34,653 nt of DNA from a virus: the IMG/VR virus record IMGVR_UViG_3300030107_002139, positions 7,905-42,557 of that record, one strand, 5' to 3'. Made by a program: the position numbers and the translations under genes. Of this stretch, positions 1 through 8,686 are shown in pieces. The notes beneath the pieces were generated by a model. That model did not search any database. It was not told where the DNA came from and saw only the letters and a program-made list of their open reading frames with translations. Position 1 is the stretch's first letter, and every line of letters starts with the position of its first letter.

Positions 1-101
1 GGTACAGCAGCTTCCATAGGATAGGATTCCTGAATAGGTGTACTACCTTTAGAGTCTATATCTAAAACTCTACCTTCTTTAAGCATTAAGAGCATACTCA
101 T
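1..101 (-). CDS. Partial small protein cut by the left window edge
   Basis: Thirty-three codons from an ATG at 101 stay open to the window edge, so the 3' end is missing. A good ribosome site (TTAGGAG) overlaps the stop codon of the preceding gene and lies just upstream of this ATG, which fixes the start and implies translational coupling. The visible product begins MSMLLMLKEGRVLDIDSKG and has no recognisable motif. It follows the capsid gene and the 110-aa gene in the minus-strand virion operon, so a head-completion or tail role is possible but not shown. Confidence 0.65.
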   Translation of the reverse strand, partial: MSMLLMLKEGRVLDIDSKGSTPIQESYPMEAAV

Positions 102-109
102 TGTTACTC

Positions 110-442
110 CTAACTGTGTCTAAAGTGTAATACTATGTTTCTATCTGCTGCTTCTGTTCCGTTAGATGATACTCTAATATAACCATTACTTGCAAAAGCC
201 CAACCTGAAGGGTCAACTCTTACCATGTTTCCTGCTGAAACTGTGTAGCTAACTTCTGTGCCGTCTGTTTCAAAAACATCAACCCATCCTGTACTACCAT
301 TCATAGAAAAATCAAATGTGATTGCAGAACCTGTCATTGCTGCAGGAAACTCAACACCAGCAAGTAACATACCGTCTGTTTTTACAGCTAGGCTATCATT
401 GTTATCTTCTGAAACATCTATTAAAGCTAATTTACTTATCAT
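110..442 (-). CDS. Small virion-module protein downstream of the major capsid gene, possible decoration protein
   Basis: A 110-aa protein. The frame is open to a TTG at 466, but an AAGGA ribosome site 5 bases before the ATG at 442 favours the start MISKLALID. The sequence is rich in Ser, Thr, Gly and Val with alternating hydrophobic residues (for example FDFSMNGSTGWVDVF), suggesting a beta-rich fold, with no signal peptide or membrane segment. It is the first gene after the major capsid protein, a common place for head decoration or head-completion proteins. That role is inferred from position only; I do not recognise the family. Confidence 0.7.
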   Translation of the reverse strand: MISKLALIDVSEDNNDSLAVKTDGMLLAGVEFPAAMTGSAITFDFSMNGSTGWVDVFETDGTEVSYTVSAGNMVRVDPSGWAFASNGYIRVSSNGTEAADRNIVLHFRHS

Positions 443-466
443 ATCTTCCTTACTATAGCAGAACAA

Positions 467-490
467 TGGGAGCAGGTGGAGCTACTCCCA
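467..490 (-). terminator. Stem-loop after the major capsid gene
   Basis: The arms GGGAG and CTCCC, extended by an inner AG/CT pair, enclose a short loop between the capsid stop codon (509-511) and the next gene. On the minus strand the stem is followed by ATTGTTC rather than a clean T-run. It is therefore more likely a partial terminator or mRNA-stabilising element that sets capsid expression above downstream genes. Confidence 0.45.
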
Positions 491-508
491 AAGTTCTTAA
501 TTATAACT

Positions 509-1627
509 TTACGCTACTGCTTGGATTTTGCAATGATATGAAGGAGGACCAAATTCGAATCCCATCTCCATATAAACTGCTTTACCAATTCTTGCATTAG
601 CATCTTGGTCTAGGTCACGAACAAACACAGTTCCCATTCCTGGGATATTTGTAAATACTGGTTGTATGTAAGCTAGGTCTAAGATGAAAGCAGTACCTGT
701 TGGCATGATGTCAGGGTCAATAACCATCAATCCGATTGAACCGAATGGGGTTACGATTGTATCAATGTCAACACCAGCAACATTTCTATCTCTAGGAATG
801 ATTGCTCCTGCTATATCTACTGTACCTTTAACAAGTTCATTGTTAAGGTCTAGTAGTTGTTGTGGACTAACGCATAGTACAGGTTGTTTCATTGGAGCAT
901 GGTTGTCATACATTCTCTTTAACGCACCTGATATAGTTGCGAAAGAGATGACTTGAGCTGAACCAGTTCCGTCACCTGAAGCGTCATTGTAGTAGCAGTT
1001 ACCACCTAATGGGTTTACTGCTGCAGAGTTACTAGCGTTCTTGTTTAATGTAATCCATACATCAATTCCGTACATTTCTCTAGTTCCTGACCCAGGTGTT
1101 GTGTTAGCACCATCTGAGAAAGAACCATTGAATGCGAACCATTCTACTTCTCTTGCTACTTTTTCCATAGCTTTTTCAAGCTGTAATGCAAATTCATCTG
1201 TTACTGGATTTCCACCGAATAACCCTAATTCGTTTGCGGCTGTTGTTGTACCATCACCATCTGATTGATTAGCAATGTTAGCTGACAACGCAAAAGGATT
1301 TTGGTTACCTGTGGATGCTAAAGCTGTATAGGTCATTTGTACACCTTTATGGAAAATTTGAGTTACATGTGTATACGCAGCTCTGTCTCTTCCAAGATAT
1401 TCTGTAGGTGCAGCACCTTCTTGTCCTTTAGTAGGTTCTGAAGAAATGATTGCATTATCTTCTACTTGGACTTGCCAAAATGTAGAATTTAATACTTTAC
1501 CACCATTCAAACCACCAACTGAGGAAAGTAAAGGTGTTCTTTGACCACCAACTTTAAACAATTCACCAGTAAAGTTATTGATATTTTGTGCATAAATCGT
1601 ACTATTAGTTAACGATATTTCTGCCAT
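509..1627 (-). CDS. Major capsid protein (HK97 fold, SU10/DUF5309-like)
   Basis: A 372-aa protein that should form the icosahedral head shell. The N-terminus (RTPLLSSVGG, residues about 30-39, then a WQVQVED segment) and the later blocks EWFAFNGSF, YGIDVWI, VLCVSPQQ and DTIVTPFGSIGLMVIDPDIMP follow the pattern I associate with the SU10-type capsid family (DUF5309). The length is normal for the family. A ribosome site AGGAGA precedes the ATG. It lies directly after a scaffold-like gene and follows terminase and portal in the same operon, which supports the call. An HK97 fold is assumed from family membership; no protease domain or long cleavable N-terminal delta domain is visible. Confidence 0.85.
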   Translation of the reverse strand: MAEISLTNSTIYAQNINNFTGELFKVGGQRTPLLSSVGGLNGGKVLNSTFWQVQVEDNAIISSEPTKGQEGAAPTEYLGRDRAAYTHVTQIFHKGVQMTYTALASTGNQNPFALSANIANQSDGDGTTTAANELGLFGGNPVTDEFALQLEKAMEKVAREVEWFAFNGSFSDGANTTPGSGTREMYGIDVWITLNKNASNSAAVNPLGGNCYYNDASGDGTGSAQVISFATISGALKRMYDNHAPMKQPVLCVSPQQLLDLNNELVKGTVDIAGAIIPRDRNVAGVDIDTIVTPFGSIGLMVIDPDIMPTGTAFILDLAYIQPVFTNIPGMGTVFVRDLDQDANARIGKAVYMEMGFEFGPPSYHCKIQAVA

Positions 1628-1687
1628 TTTTATCTTCTCCTATATAAATTGTTTACTATTACTTTTTTGAAGAAGACTGAAAAGCTA

Positions 1688-2146
1688 CTATTTACTGTTC
1701 TTTTTAGCTTCTTCTATCGCAAATAATTTAGCAGATATAGATTGTTTGGTCGTACCTTTAGCTTCAACTTCTTTAATTTGTGAGACTATATCATCACCAT
1801 AAACATCTACTACAGAACTTTTTTGGATATTTTCTAGTTTGGCTTGACTTTGTTCAACCTCTGTTACTTCTGATTGTATTCCGTCTTGTTGCCCAAACTC
1901 TACTCCAAATTCTTCGGTAGCAAATTGTTGAATGCTTTGTACATCCATCTCTCCTGAGTACAATTTCTCTACTGCTTTACCAATGCCTTTATCAGTATCA
2001 AGACCTGCTTTTTGAAAGACTTCTACTCTTTCTCTGGCTTCATACTTTGCAAGTTTCTCTTCTAGTGCCTCATTCTTTTTACGAATTTCGGCCCAATTCT
2101 TCTCGCTGTTATTGGCTTCTTCTGAGTTTTTAAGCTCTTCTGTCAT
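1688..2146 (-). CDS. Scaffold-like protein
   Basis: A 152-aa, highly charged, mostly helical protein. Residues about 10-45 form a likely coiled coil rich in Glu and Lys (for example ALEEKLAKYEARERVEVF), and the C-terminus is again lysine-rich and helical. Length, composition and position immediately upstream of the major capsid gene match phage capsid-assembly scaffolds, which line the procapsid and are removed before DNA packaging. No sequence motif proves it. The ribosome site (AAGGAC) is weak and about 10 bases from the ATG. A leader with a promoter-like element and a stem-loop precedes the gene. Confidence 0.7.
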   Translation of the reverse strand: MTEELKNSEEANNSEKNWAEIRKKNEALEEKLAKYEARERVEVFQKAGLDTDKGIGKAVEKLYSGEMDVQSIQQFATEEFGVEFGQQDGIQSEVTEVEQSQAKLENIQKSSVVDVYGDDIVSQIKEVEAKGTTKQSISAKLFAIEEAKKNSK

Positions 2147-2235
2147 TATTCACTTGTCCTTACTTCACACGATATTTTTACAAGAGGTGTATGAGTTACC
2201 TCTGCCTATTTTTACGCTACTTTTTTTATTTGACA

Positions 2236-2260
2236 GGTCTTGTTAGTAGGCATCAAGACC
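2236..2260. repeat. Perfect 7-bp inverted repeat in the leader of the scaffold/capsid transcript
   Basis: GGTCTTG (2236-2242) and CAAGACC (2254-2260) form a stem with an 11-base loop. On the minus strand it is followed by an A-rich stretch, so it is not a normal terminator for the leftward operon. Between the promoter-like element at 2317-2325 and the scaffold start it would be a 5'-leader hairpin, possibly stabilising capsid mRNA. Confidence 0.55.
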
Positions 2261-2316
2261 GAATACAATATTCCTAGTCGAGTTTTACCCCCAGACCAGT
2301 GATAGGGTCAATTATT

Positions 2317-2325
2317 AGTATAACA
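2317..2325 (-). promoter_or_regulatory. Extended -10 promoter-like element for the scaffold/capsid genes
   Basis: On the minus strand this reads TGTTATACT, an extended -10 (TGn plus TATACT). It closely matches TGTTATAGT at 25877 on the plus strand. A GTTTAAAC palindrome (2347-2354) lies just upstream, about where a -35 or an operator would be. It sits in the only sizeable gap of the structural operon, so a separate strong capsid promoter is reasonable. Confidence 0.45.
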
Positions 2326-2346
2326 GATATTTATAAAGGGCAAGTG

Positions 2347-2354
2347 GTTTAAAC
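2347..2354. promoter_or_regulatory. GTTTAAAC palindrome after a stop codon and upstream of a promoter-like element
   Basis: The site begins 2 bases beyond the stop codon of the 446-aa gene and upstream of the extended -10 at 2317-2325. It is the only intergenic copy in the left 22 kb and resembles the copies at gene ends in the early region. Confidence 0.6.
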
Positions 2355-2356
2355 AA

Positions 2357-3697
2357 CTACCCCTCTATAAGGCCTTTAACTTCGCCTGTTCTTGTTTGTG
2401 CTGCACCTGCAGTTGGTGAAGATTGAGATATTAATTGTTGTGTAATTCTGTCTAATTGTTGCTGATAATCTGAATTACCTAAAGCTACAGCTTGTACATA
2501 TTCTGATGTTCCTATTTGTTCTCTACCTTGAAACCGAGCTGCTGTTTGTAACCCAGGTAGTCTTGTTGCTGCTGATTGAAGTGCTTGTCTAGCTCTGTCT
2601 TGTGTAAGTCCTTGTTTAGCAAAACTTTTAGCAACAGCTGTAGTTAAAGCATTACCACCCATTGCTACTTCTGCTTCAGCTAATATCTGACTTGCTCTTA
2701 TTTGGTTTTCTAATACTTTAGTAGAAAGCTGTGGTGAGATAAACATACCAAATATAGATTCTTCATTTAAATCTAAATTAAATTCTCTGAGATAAACTTC
2801 TTTTACTTGAGCTATATTATTAACAATTCCTTCATAACCTACATTTAATCTATCTGCAAACTCTTGTGCAGATACATCACCAGATATAGCTTGTACTATA
2901 TCTTCTTGAAAAACTTGGGGATTTAAATTGTAATCTCTTAACTCAAGTTCCATAAATTCTTTAACAACAATATACTCTTGTTCTGTCATACGAAGAGTTC
3001 CATCATCTTTTGTTATCCCTGCATATACAGTTTCCATCATTGGGTCACTTCTCATAGTTAATAATGCAAGTTCACTATCACCTGTATCTATCCAAGCCTT
3101 TGTGTAAATATCTATAAGCCTTTCATCTAAATAAGGAAATCTTAATTTAACTTCTTCTCTAGTTGACATACCTTTAGGAGCAGGTGTTGGAGTTGGTCCT
3201 CTAGTAATAATATCACTAGCAGAAGGAGGGTTGAATGTATTTTTTAAATCATCATTGTCGTTTCTTGCAGATTCCCTACTAGCTTTTAATGCAGCATTTA
3301 ATCTATCTATTTCTGCACCTACTGTTGCATCTGTATATGTTCCTGCAGGGTCTGCTTTTGCAACATAAAATCCTCCTGCACCTTGAACAATAACATACAT
3401 AGTTGACTCTTCACCTCCACCAGGGTTAGGTACGATAACTGGTTGATTATTACCTCTACCTAGATTTGGGTCTTTATAAAAAGGGTCTTGTGCTTTTTTT
3501 CTATCATCAATATGTTTACTACTTGACCCTGCTGCTGGTGCGGTAGGTCTCTTAGTACTTCTCGCTTCTTCAGCAATCTGCTCTTCTTTTGTTCCACCTT
3601 TTGCTTCACGAATTTGACCACTACTAATCTCACCTTTTGCTTCTGCAGAAAGTGCTTCTTCTATGCTATCGAATCCTAGTATTTGCCACCAAGGCAT
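2357..3697 (-). CDS. Virion-module protein, 446 aa, unknown function
   Basis: I do not recognise this family. The N-terminal third (residues 1 to about 175) is low complexity and modular, with Pro/Thr/Gly-rich linkers (PTAPAAGSSS, IVPNPGGGEE, RGPTPTPAPKG). From about residue 180 to the end it is largely helical and Ala/Gln-rich. The start ATG at 3697 has a clear AGGAG site. It lies in the operon between the 387-aa protein and scaffold, a slot that in short-tailed phages often holds internal or DNA-ejection proteins; this is inference. A GTTTAAAC site follows the stop codon by 2 bases. Confidence 0.75.
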   Translation of the reverse strand: MPWWQILGFDSIEEALSAEAKGEISSGQIREAKGGTKEEQIAEEARSTKRPTAPAAGSSSKHIDDRKKAQDPFYKDPNLGRGNNQPVIVPNPGGGEESTMYVIVQGAGGFYVAKADPAGTYTDATVGAEIDRLNAALKASRESARNDNDDLKNTFNPPSASDIITRGPTPTPAPKGMSTREEVKLRFPYLDERLIDIYTKAWIDTGDSELALLTMRSDPMMETVYAGITKDDGTLRMTEQEYIVVKEFMELELRDYNLNPQVFQEDIVQAISGDVSAQEFADRLNVGYEGIVNNIAQVKEVYLREFNLDLNEESIFGMFISPQLSTKVLENQIRASQILAEAEVAMGGNALTTAVAKSFAKQGLTQDRARQALQSAATRLPGLQTAARFQGREQIGTSEYVQAVALGNSDYQQQLDRITQQLISQSSPTAGAAQTRTGEVKGLIEG

Positions 3698-3710
3698 TAT
3701 TCACTCCTCA

Positions 3711-4874
3711 TTAGTATGCTGCAGACAAGTCTTGTTCAAACTGTCTACCCATATTGCTTATCATATCATTCTTAACACCTGGTGTATCTATGTAATCTCC
3801 TCTTATCTTTGTTCCCATAGCATTAAAATCTCCACTAAAATCTCTTGCCATATTATCAATGTATGACTTATCTTCCATGCTTGGAGATATTTTTGTTATC
3901 TGTGTAAAGTATTGATAAAAAGGAGCAGACCAAGTGCTGTGTTTACCACCTTTAAAATGTGGAAACATTGAATCGTGTGCTTGTTGCAATTCTTTTATAA
4001 TTGTGTTACGCATAATGTTACTTTCATTTGCAGCATCCATTCTTAACATACCTGCATAACTGTCTAATAGTCCTGAATCTCTGAAACCTTGGACAGCATT
4101 TATTCCTAAATATTCTGCTATAAGTCCTTCAGCAGATAACTCTCCTGCTCTTGTAGAATTTATAGTATCTAAATATCCTTGGTATTCAGGAGGGATAGTA
4201 TCAATACCACCTGATATTTGTCTATACACATCATCGCTTAATAATTTAATAATATTAGCTGCATCTCCAGATGATATTTTTCCTGTAGATACTGCAGTAG
4301 ATAAAGCAGTAGATAATCCTTCTACTCCTGCACCTGTAACATCTTGTGAAAACAGAAACTGATTAAACGATGCTTTGTTATCAAACAATAATTGGTTAGC
4401 TTCTTCTGGAGCTAAAGCCATTAGTTGAATCCAGTTTCTTTCTTGTTGTGATGTAGTTAACCAATAGTTAGTATTTTCAATATCTGCTTGTTGTACTGGT
4501 TGTCCTGTTAAAGCAGATAAAGCATAAAGATTCATTATCTCATCATCAAATACCCAATCACCTAATTTTGCAGCAGTTCTATTTAAATTTCTTTCTAATG
4601 AAGTTTCTAAATCTTCCCATGTTTGATTCTCAGGATTTTTAATTTGTGAATAATCCATTATATCTACAAACAATCTATTGTTTGCTTCTTCCCATTCTGC
4701 TTTAGTTCCGACAAAAGATGGTGTGGCTCCTTCTAGTAAAGCAGAAGTGTCATCTACAAATACCAAAACAGGCATTGAATAGTCATCTCCATCTACATTA
4801 AATACACCATAATAGTTGCCATCAACTAAAATTAAATCATCTGGCTGTGTAAACTCTGGTTCAAAATATGTCAT
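3711..4874 (-). CDS. Virion-module protein, 387 aa, unknown function
   Basis: Not a recognised family. The first 60 residues look beta-rich (DLILVDGNYYGVFNVDG) and the rest is mostly helical and Ala/Asn/Gln-rich, ending FEQDLSAAY. There is no signal peptide or membrane segment. The start lies immediately after the stop of the 1219-aa gene, so the two are probably coupled. With its neighbours it forms a block of large proteins between portal and capsid that is best explained as internal, neck or ejection proteins, but no catalytic motif is visible. Confidence 0.75.
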   Translation of the reverse strand: MTYFEPEFTQPDDLILVDGNYYGVFNVDGDDYSMPVLVFVDDTSALLEGATPSFVGTKAEWEEANNRLFVDIMDYSQIKNPENQTWEDLETSLERNLNRTAAKLGDWVFDDEIMNLYALSALTGQPVQQADIENTNYWLTTSQQERNWIQLMALAPEEANQLLFDNKASFNQFLFSQDVTGAGVEGLSTALSTAVSTGKISSGDAANIIKLLSDDVYRQISGGIDTIPPEYQGYLDTINSTRAGELSAEGLIAEYLGINAVQGFRDSGLLDSYAGMLRMDAANESNIMRNTIIKELQQAHDSMFPHFKGGKHSTWSAPFYQYFTQITKISPSMEDKSYIDNMARDFSGDFNAMGTKIRGDYIDTPGVKNDMISNMGRQFEQDLSAAY

Positions 4875-4875
4875 A

Positions 4876-7800
4876 TTAGTAATTAGTATAACTCATATCT
4901 TTATCAGACACAGTGTATTCAGCACTTCTTGCCATGTTTTCGCCAATCTCTGTGAAAGCCCAGTTTAACATAGGTTCTGATAGTTTCCATGATATAGACC
5001 AGTCATCTCCTATGTTACCCATTTCTTGCCAAGTCTCTTTTCCTAAATCTTTCCAACTCCATTGAGACCAATCAGGCTCAACTAACTCTTCAGGTTCTTC
5101 ACCTTCTATTGTTTTACCTCCCATAAAAGATGGAATATATTGTGGTCCTTTATCTATTCCTACTTTTTCTTTTTGAGTTTGTACTGCATTAGCTAATGCA
5201 ATTCCAACATCTAGTGTTGCTATAGTTAGTTCATAAAATATATAAGCAAATAAAGCAGGATATGTAATAGCTGTTGCACCAAGTCTAGGTAATAATCTTC
5301 TCATACCTTCTGTAATAACTATGTCACCTGGGTCAGCAATTTGTAAAGTTTGAAGACCTTTTTTTATTACCTGACCAGGCAATTTTTTTGCAGCTTGAAA
5401 AATACTGTTTGCATGTTCTGGAAAATTCTGTACAAATTGTTCTACTCTTTTAACAGATTTAGGGTCTAAATGTGGAGCTAAATCTTCTGCTGTTTTTATG
5501 ACTTTTGGTACAACTTCTAATCCTCTTATTGGTTTAATTTCTTTACCTTCAGGAACCATTAAATTTATTGAATCACCGCTTTTTAATTGCATTCCAATTA
5601 AACCTATTGCTCCTATTTCTTTTACAGAGCCATCTGCTTGTACAACTTTTAAGTACTTTGAATCATTACCTAGTTCAGTTATTAACTGTGTTGCAGGTCT
5701 CATGTGTAAACCAACAGGGTCTGTAATTTTTAACTCTAAAGGAATTAATTTTTCAACTACTACATCATCTACTACATTTGTAGGTGTGTCTGGTACTGTA
5801 AAACCTTCTTTAGGTAATTCACTACTTGTTATGTACCAATTCTCTACTAGAAATTTTAATCTTTTTTTGCTTAAATAATTTATATTTCCCTCTTTAGGAT
5901 TTATAACTGTTTTAGACCAAGGGTTATCTACTGCTTCTTTATATGCAATAATTTCTTTTTCACCTTTAGCATCTAAACCTAAAGAATGTAAATCTATAAA
6001 ATCATTTTTATGAACAAAATAACCATCTATACCTCTACCTCTTCTTATAGTTTCTTGATTAGTTTGATAACCTACAGAATGTGCTTGAATACCATCTTTA
6101 CTGAATGATTGAACTGGGTCATTTGTCAATGCACCACCTCTAAATAAAATAAAATAATCCTCTGAATTTGCATATAATTTATTATGTTCATTAATTATTG
6201 TTTGTTTCATTCTTTGTTGTGCATTAGCAAATGGTCCTTCTTCTCTACCAAATTGCAATATTAATTCATCACTTAATCCTATTGCACTTTTATAACCTGC
6301 ATTAGGTCCTGTTGTTATATCTGTAGATACACCACTCATATAATTTTTCATCATTTCTAATGTATTTTCATTAACTAAATCAATAGGACTTTTACCATTA
6401 AAAATAACTATTTTAGTTACATCAGCTAAAGCATCAGATGAGTTAAAAGGTTTTGTACCAAAAGCAGGTGTTGGACTTGTGTGCATTAACCATATTCCAA
6501 ATCTAGTAAAATCTATATCACTTACTGTGCCATCTAATATTTTTGGAAGTATTCTTTTTATATCCTCATAATTTAAATTAGGTTTTAATATATCATTTTT
6601 TTTAACTACACCATCTTTCCATCTAGGTTGGTCTGAGTTGCTACCAGGATATTTGACTTCTTCTCCTAAATCTTCCCTCCACACTAAATCAGAATTAAGA
6701 GTAGGTACATCATCTACTACATTTGTAGATGGTCTGTTTTTAATTTCATCAAAGTATTTAATAAATTCTTCCTTAGATATATTTTCAAATCCTCTTCTTT
6801 CTGCAGAAGCATCTCTTAGTTGTAATTTAAACATATCATTTAATAATTTTTCTACATCATCAAATTCAAAACCTCTATCCATAAGTTCTTGAATTAACTT
6901 AGAGTGTTCCATTTTGTTGTGGTATAAATCAGGTGTATCAAATATTTCTAATGCTGCATCATATATATCATCTACTACATTTGTAGGTGTTGTTTCTATA
7001 TCTTCTAATTTTATTAAGTCTTTAAAAGCATCACCCATAACATTTTCTTCAACACCTTCTGGAGTGATATGTTTAATAATTTTACCATCAGGACCTATAG
7101 GTAAATCTTCAGGTTTTGTAATTCCTAAACCTGGCCATACAAAATCTTCTGCAAATCCTCCAGCATTACCAAGATGAGCATGAGGCTTTTTACCTGTTTC
7201 GTATTTATAAAAATTTACATTTTCATATTTTGGAAATTCTATAAATTTAAAGCCATCTTTATTATTTAACTCGTTTAAACGGTTTATTATTACTTGTTGA
7301 TTATTTATATATGAGTATTGTATTTGATTCCACCCACCAGAAGATATGGCATCAGAACCAGAAACATCTGAAAAGAAATTTTCTATATTTTTGTAACTAT
7401 CTTTTAGGTGGTTGTATTCACCATTTTTATTTAAAATATTAAATGCTATTTCTTTGTCAGCATCATTTAGCGTATCTAAAAATTCGGATATAGTGTTTGG
7501 TTGAGGACTGTCAAAATCTTTAATAGTCATATCACCAAAATCTGGCTGCATTAATTCAAAAATTTGTTCTTTGTTTAAATTAAATACATCAATTTTGCTT
7601 CCTGTTGTATTTTCATTTAAGAGATTTGCTATTTCAACTAAAGCTCTATCCCAATTTCCTTGAGTAATACCAATATCAGCTGTATCTAAATTCATATGTT
7701 TTAGCATAAGATTTATAATGTCATTAGCTAGTGTGTCGTCTATACCATAAACATTTTGAATACGATTTATAACCTCTGTGTGTAGTTTATATCTATTTTT

Positions 7801-8535
7801 TGTTGTTCCTGAATAACCAGATTGATTCCAAATTTCTTGTAGTTCGTTTTTTATTTTTCCATAATCTTCAGCTAAAGGGTCATGCCAAACAGTAGACTGG
7901 TCAAAACCAAATGTTGATGTATCTCCAGCCAATGCACCTTCTGTTAATGGATTCATTTCTCCATCAATATACTTCTGCATATCGTGTGCTAACCATTCTT
8001 CATATTTTGAATAATCTTTTTTTATTTCTTTTATTTTCTCAGCTAAATTAGAAGGCAGTTCAATTCCTTCAGCATTTAAATCATCTACAGTTTCAATAAG
8101 TTTTGGTATAAAATGTACAAAACTTCTAGTAGTTACAGATTCTGGTATTGCTACAGAAAGCATCCATGTTTCATGCTGTGCTATTTCTGTAGTCAAACCA
8201 AAATCATTAATGACTTCATTTAATGCTACATTGAAAGAAACAGAGTCTGGCGAAAGTCCTGTTTTAATAGAATATTCTCTCCATATTATATCTTTGTTTA
8301 AACCAGCATCTTTATAAAATGTTACTAATATTGCTTTTTGTTGTTCTAGTGGTAACTGTTGAAGTCTTACTTCAATATGATTTTTTACTATAGGAGTCAA
8401 ATTAGCATGAGTAGCAGGATTTCTTAACATTAAATTAATTAATAGTTTTCTTAATTCTTTTAAATCAGAACCTATTGCTTTATAAAATAGTTTTAGATAT
8501 TCTTGATTTTCTACAAAATGACCCCAGTTTGACAT
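4876..8535 (-). CDS. 1219-aa mosaic virion-module protein with ADP-ribosyltransferase-like and HPr-like domains
   Basis: Three copies of the linker TNVVDD (residues 518-523, 604-609, 919-924) split the protein into blocks. Residues 1-517 are helical and unrecognised. Residues 524-603 form a small charged block. Block 610-918 contains FRGG (Arg799), S810-F-S812 and E859-K-E861, the order of the R-S-ExE motifs of ADP-ribosyltransferases, followed by hydrophobic strands. Just after the third linker, residues about 930-1008 match HPr of the sugar phosphotransferase system: GLHMRPA with His944 and Arg946, then a GLIGMQLKSGD segment; the regulatory serine position appears to be Gly. The C-terminal part has one hydrophobic stretch (about 1100-1130). 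No ribosome site is evident, so translation is probably coupled to the 48-aa gene upstream. Its place in the late operon suggests a protein packaged and delivered with the DNA. Domain calls are by eye; catalytic activity is unproven. Confidence 0.7.
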   Translation of the reverse strand: MSNWGHFVENQEYLKLFYKAIGSDLKELRKLLINLMLRNPATHANLTPIVKNHIEVRLQQLPLEQQKAILVTFYKDAGLNKDIIWREYSIKTGLSPDSVSFNVALNEVINDFGLTTEIAQHETWMLSVAIPESVTTRSFVHFIPKLIETVDDLNAEGIELPSNLAEKIKEIKKDYSKYEEWLAHDMQKYIDGEMNPLTEGALAGDTSTFGFDQSTVWHDPLAEDYGKIKNELQEIWNQSGYSGTTKNRYKLHTEVINRIQNVYGIDDTLANDIINLMLKHMNLDTADIGITQGNWDRALVEIANLLNENTTGSKIDVFNLNKEQIFELMQPDFGDMTIKDFDSPQPNTISEFLDTLNDADKEIAFNILNKNGEYNHLKDSYKNIENFFSDVSGSDAISSGGWNQIQYSYINNQQVIINRLNELNNKDGFKFIEFPKYENVNFYKYETGKKPHAHLGNAGGFAEDFVWPGLGITKPEDLPIGPDGKIIKHITPEGVEENVMGDAFKDLIKLEDIETTPTNVVDDIYDAALEIFDTPDLYHNKMEHSKLIQELMDRGFEFDDVEKLLNDMFKLQLRDASAERRGFENISKEEFIKYFDEIKNRPSTNVVDDVPTLNSDLVWREDLGEEVKYPGSNSDQPRWKDGVVKKNDILKPNLNYEDIKRILPKILDGTVSDIDFTRFGIWLMHTSPTPAFGTKPFNSSDALADVTKIVIFNGKSPIDLVNENTLEMMKNYMSGVSTDITTGPNAGYKSAIGLSDELILQFGREEGPFANAQQRMKQTIINEHNKLYANSEDYFILFRGGALTNDPVQSFSKDGIQAHSVGYQTNQETIRRGRGIDGYFVHKNDFIDLHSLGLDAKGEKEIIAYKEAVDNPWSKTVINPKEGNINYLSKKRLKFLVENWYITSSELPKEGFTVPDTPTNVVDDVVVEKLIPLELKITDPVGLHMRPATQLITELGNDSKYLKVVQADGSVKEIGAIGLIGMQLKSGDSINLMVPEGKEIKPIRGLEVVPKVIKTAEDLAPHLDPKSVKRVEQFVQNFPEHANSIFQAAKKLPGQVIKKGLQTLQIADPGDIVITEGMRRLLPRLGATAITYPALFAYIFYELTIATLDVGIALANAVQTQKEKVGIDKGPQYIPSFMGGKTIEGEEPEELVEPDWSQWSWKDLGKETWQEMGNIGDDWSISWKLSEPMLNWAFTEIGENMARSAEYTVSDKDMSYTNY
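5764..5783 (-). repeat. 20-bp direct repeat encoding the linker TNVVDD (copy 3)
   Basis: Plus-strand ATCATCTACTACATTTGTAG, identical to copies at 6709 and 6967. It encodes residues 919-924 of the 1219-aa protein, directly before the HPr-like domain. Confidence 0.9.
6709..6728 (-). repeat. 20-bp direct repeat encoding the linker TNVVDD (copy 2)
   Basis: Identical 20 bases encoding residues 604-609, directly before the block that contains the ADP-ribosyltransferase-like motifs. Confidence 0.9.
6967..6986 (-). repeat. 20-bp direct repeat encoding the linker TNVVDD (copy 1)
   Basis: Identical 20 bases encoding residues 518-523, at the end of the large N-terminal block. The third codon positions are also identical among the copies, which is more than protein conservation needs. 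Confidence 0.9.
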
Positions 8536-8539
8536 GAGG

Positions 8540-8686
8540 TTATTTTATTTTTGTTGGATATAAGTATTTTAATTGTGCCTCAAGTAAATCAGGATAAAAA
8601 ATACCTAACTCACGAGCTTTACGATAAATTATATAAGGGTCAATATTGTCAGGGTTTTCTATAAATTCTGTTGGAATTTCTGGCAT
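8540..8686 (-). CDS. Small protein, 48 aa, between the lysozyme-like gene and the mosaic gene
   Basis: The ATG at 8686 directly follows the stop codon of the 297-aa gene and has an AGGAGA ribosome site inside the end of that gene. The product (MPEIPTEFIENPDNIDPYII...) is short, soluble and unrecognised. Its stop lies 4 bases before the start of the 1219-aa gene, which lacks its own ribosome site, so this gene may mainly couple the two. Confidence 0.7.
   Translation of the reverse strand: MPEIPTEFIENPDNIDPYIIYRKARELGIFYPDLLEAQLKYLYPTKIK

Noticed and set aside
2236-2260. Terminator for the leftward operon before the scaffold gene
   Set aside because: On the minus strand the stem is followed by A-rich sequence, not a T-run.
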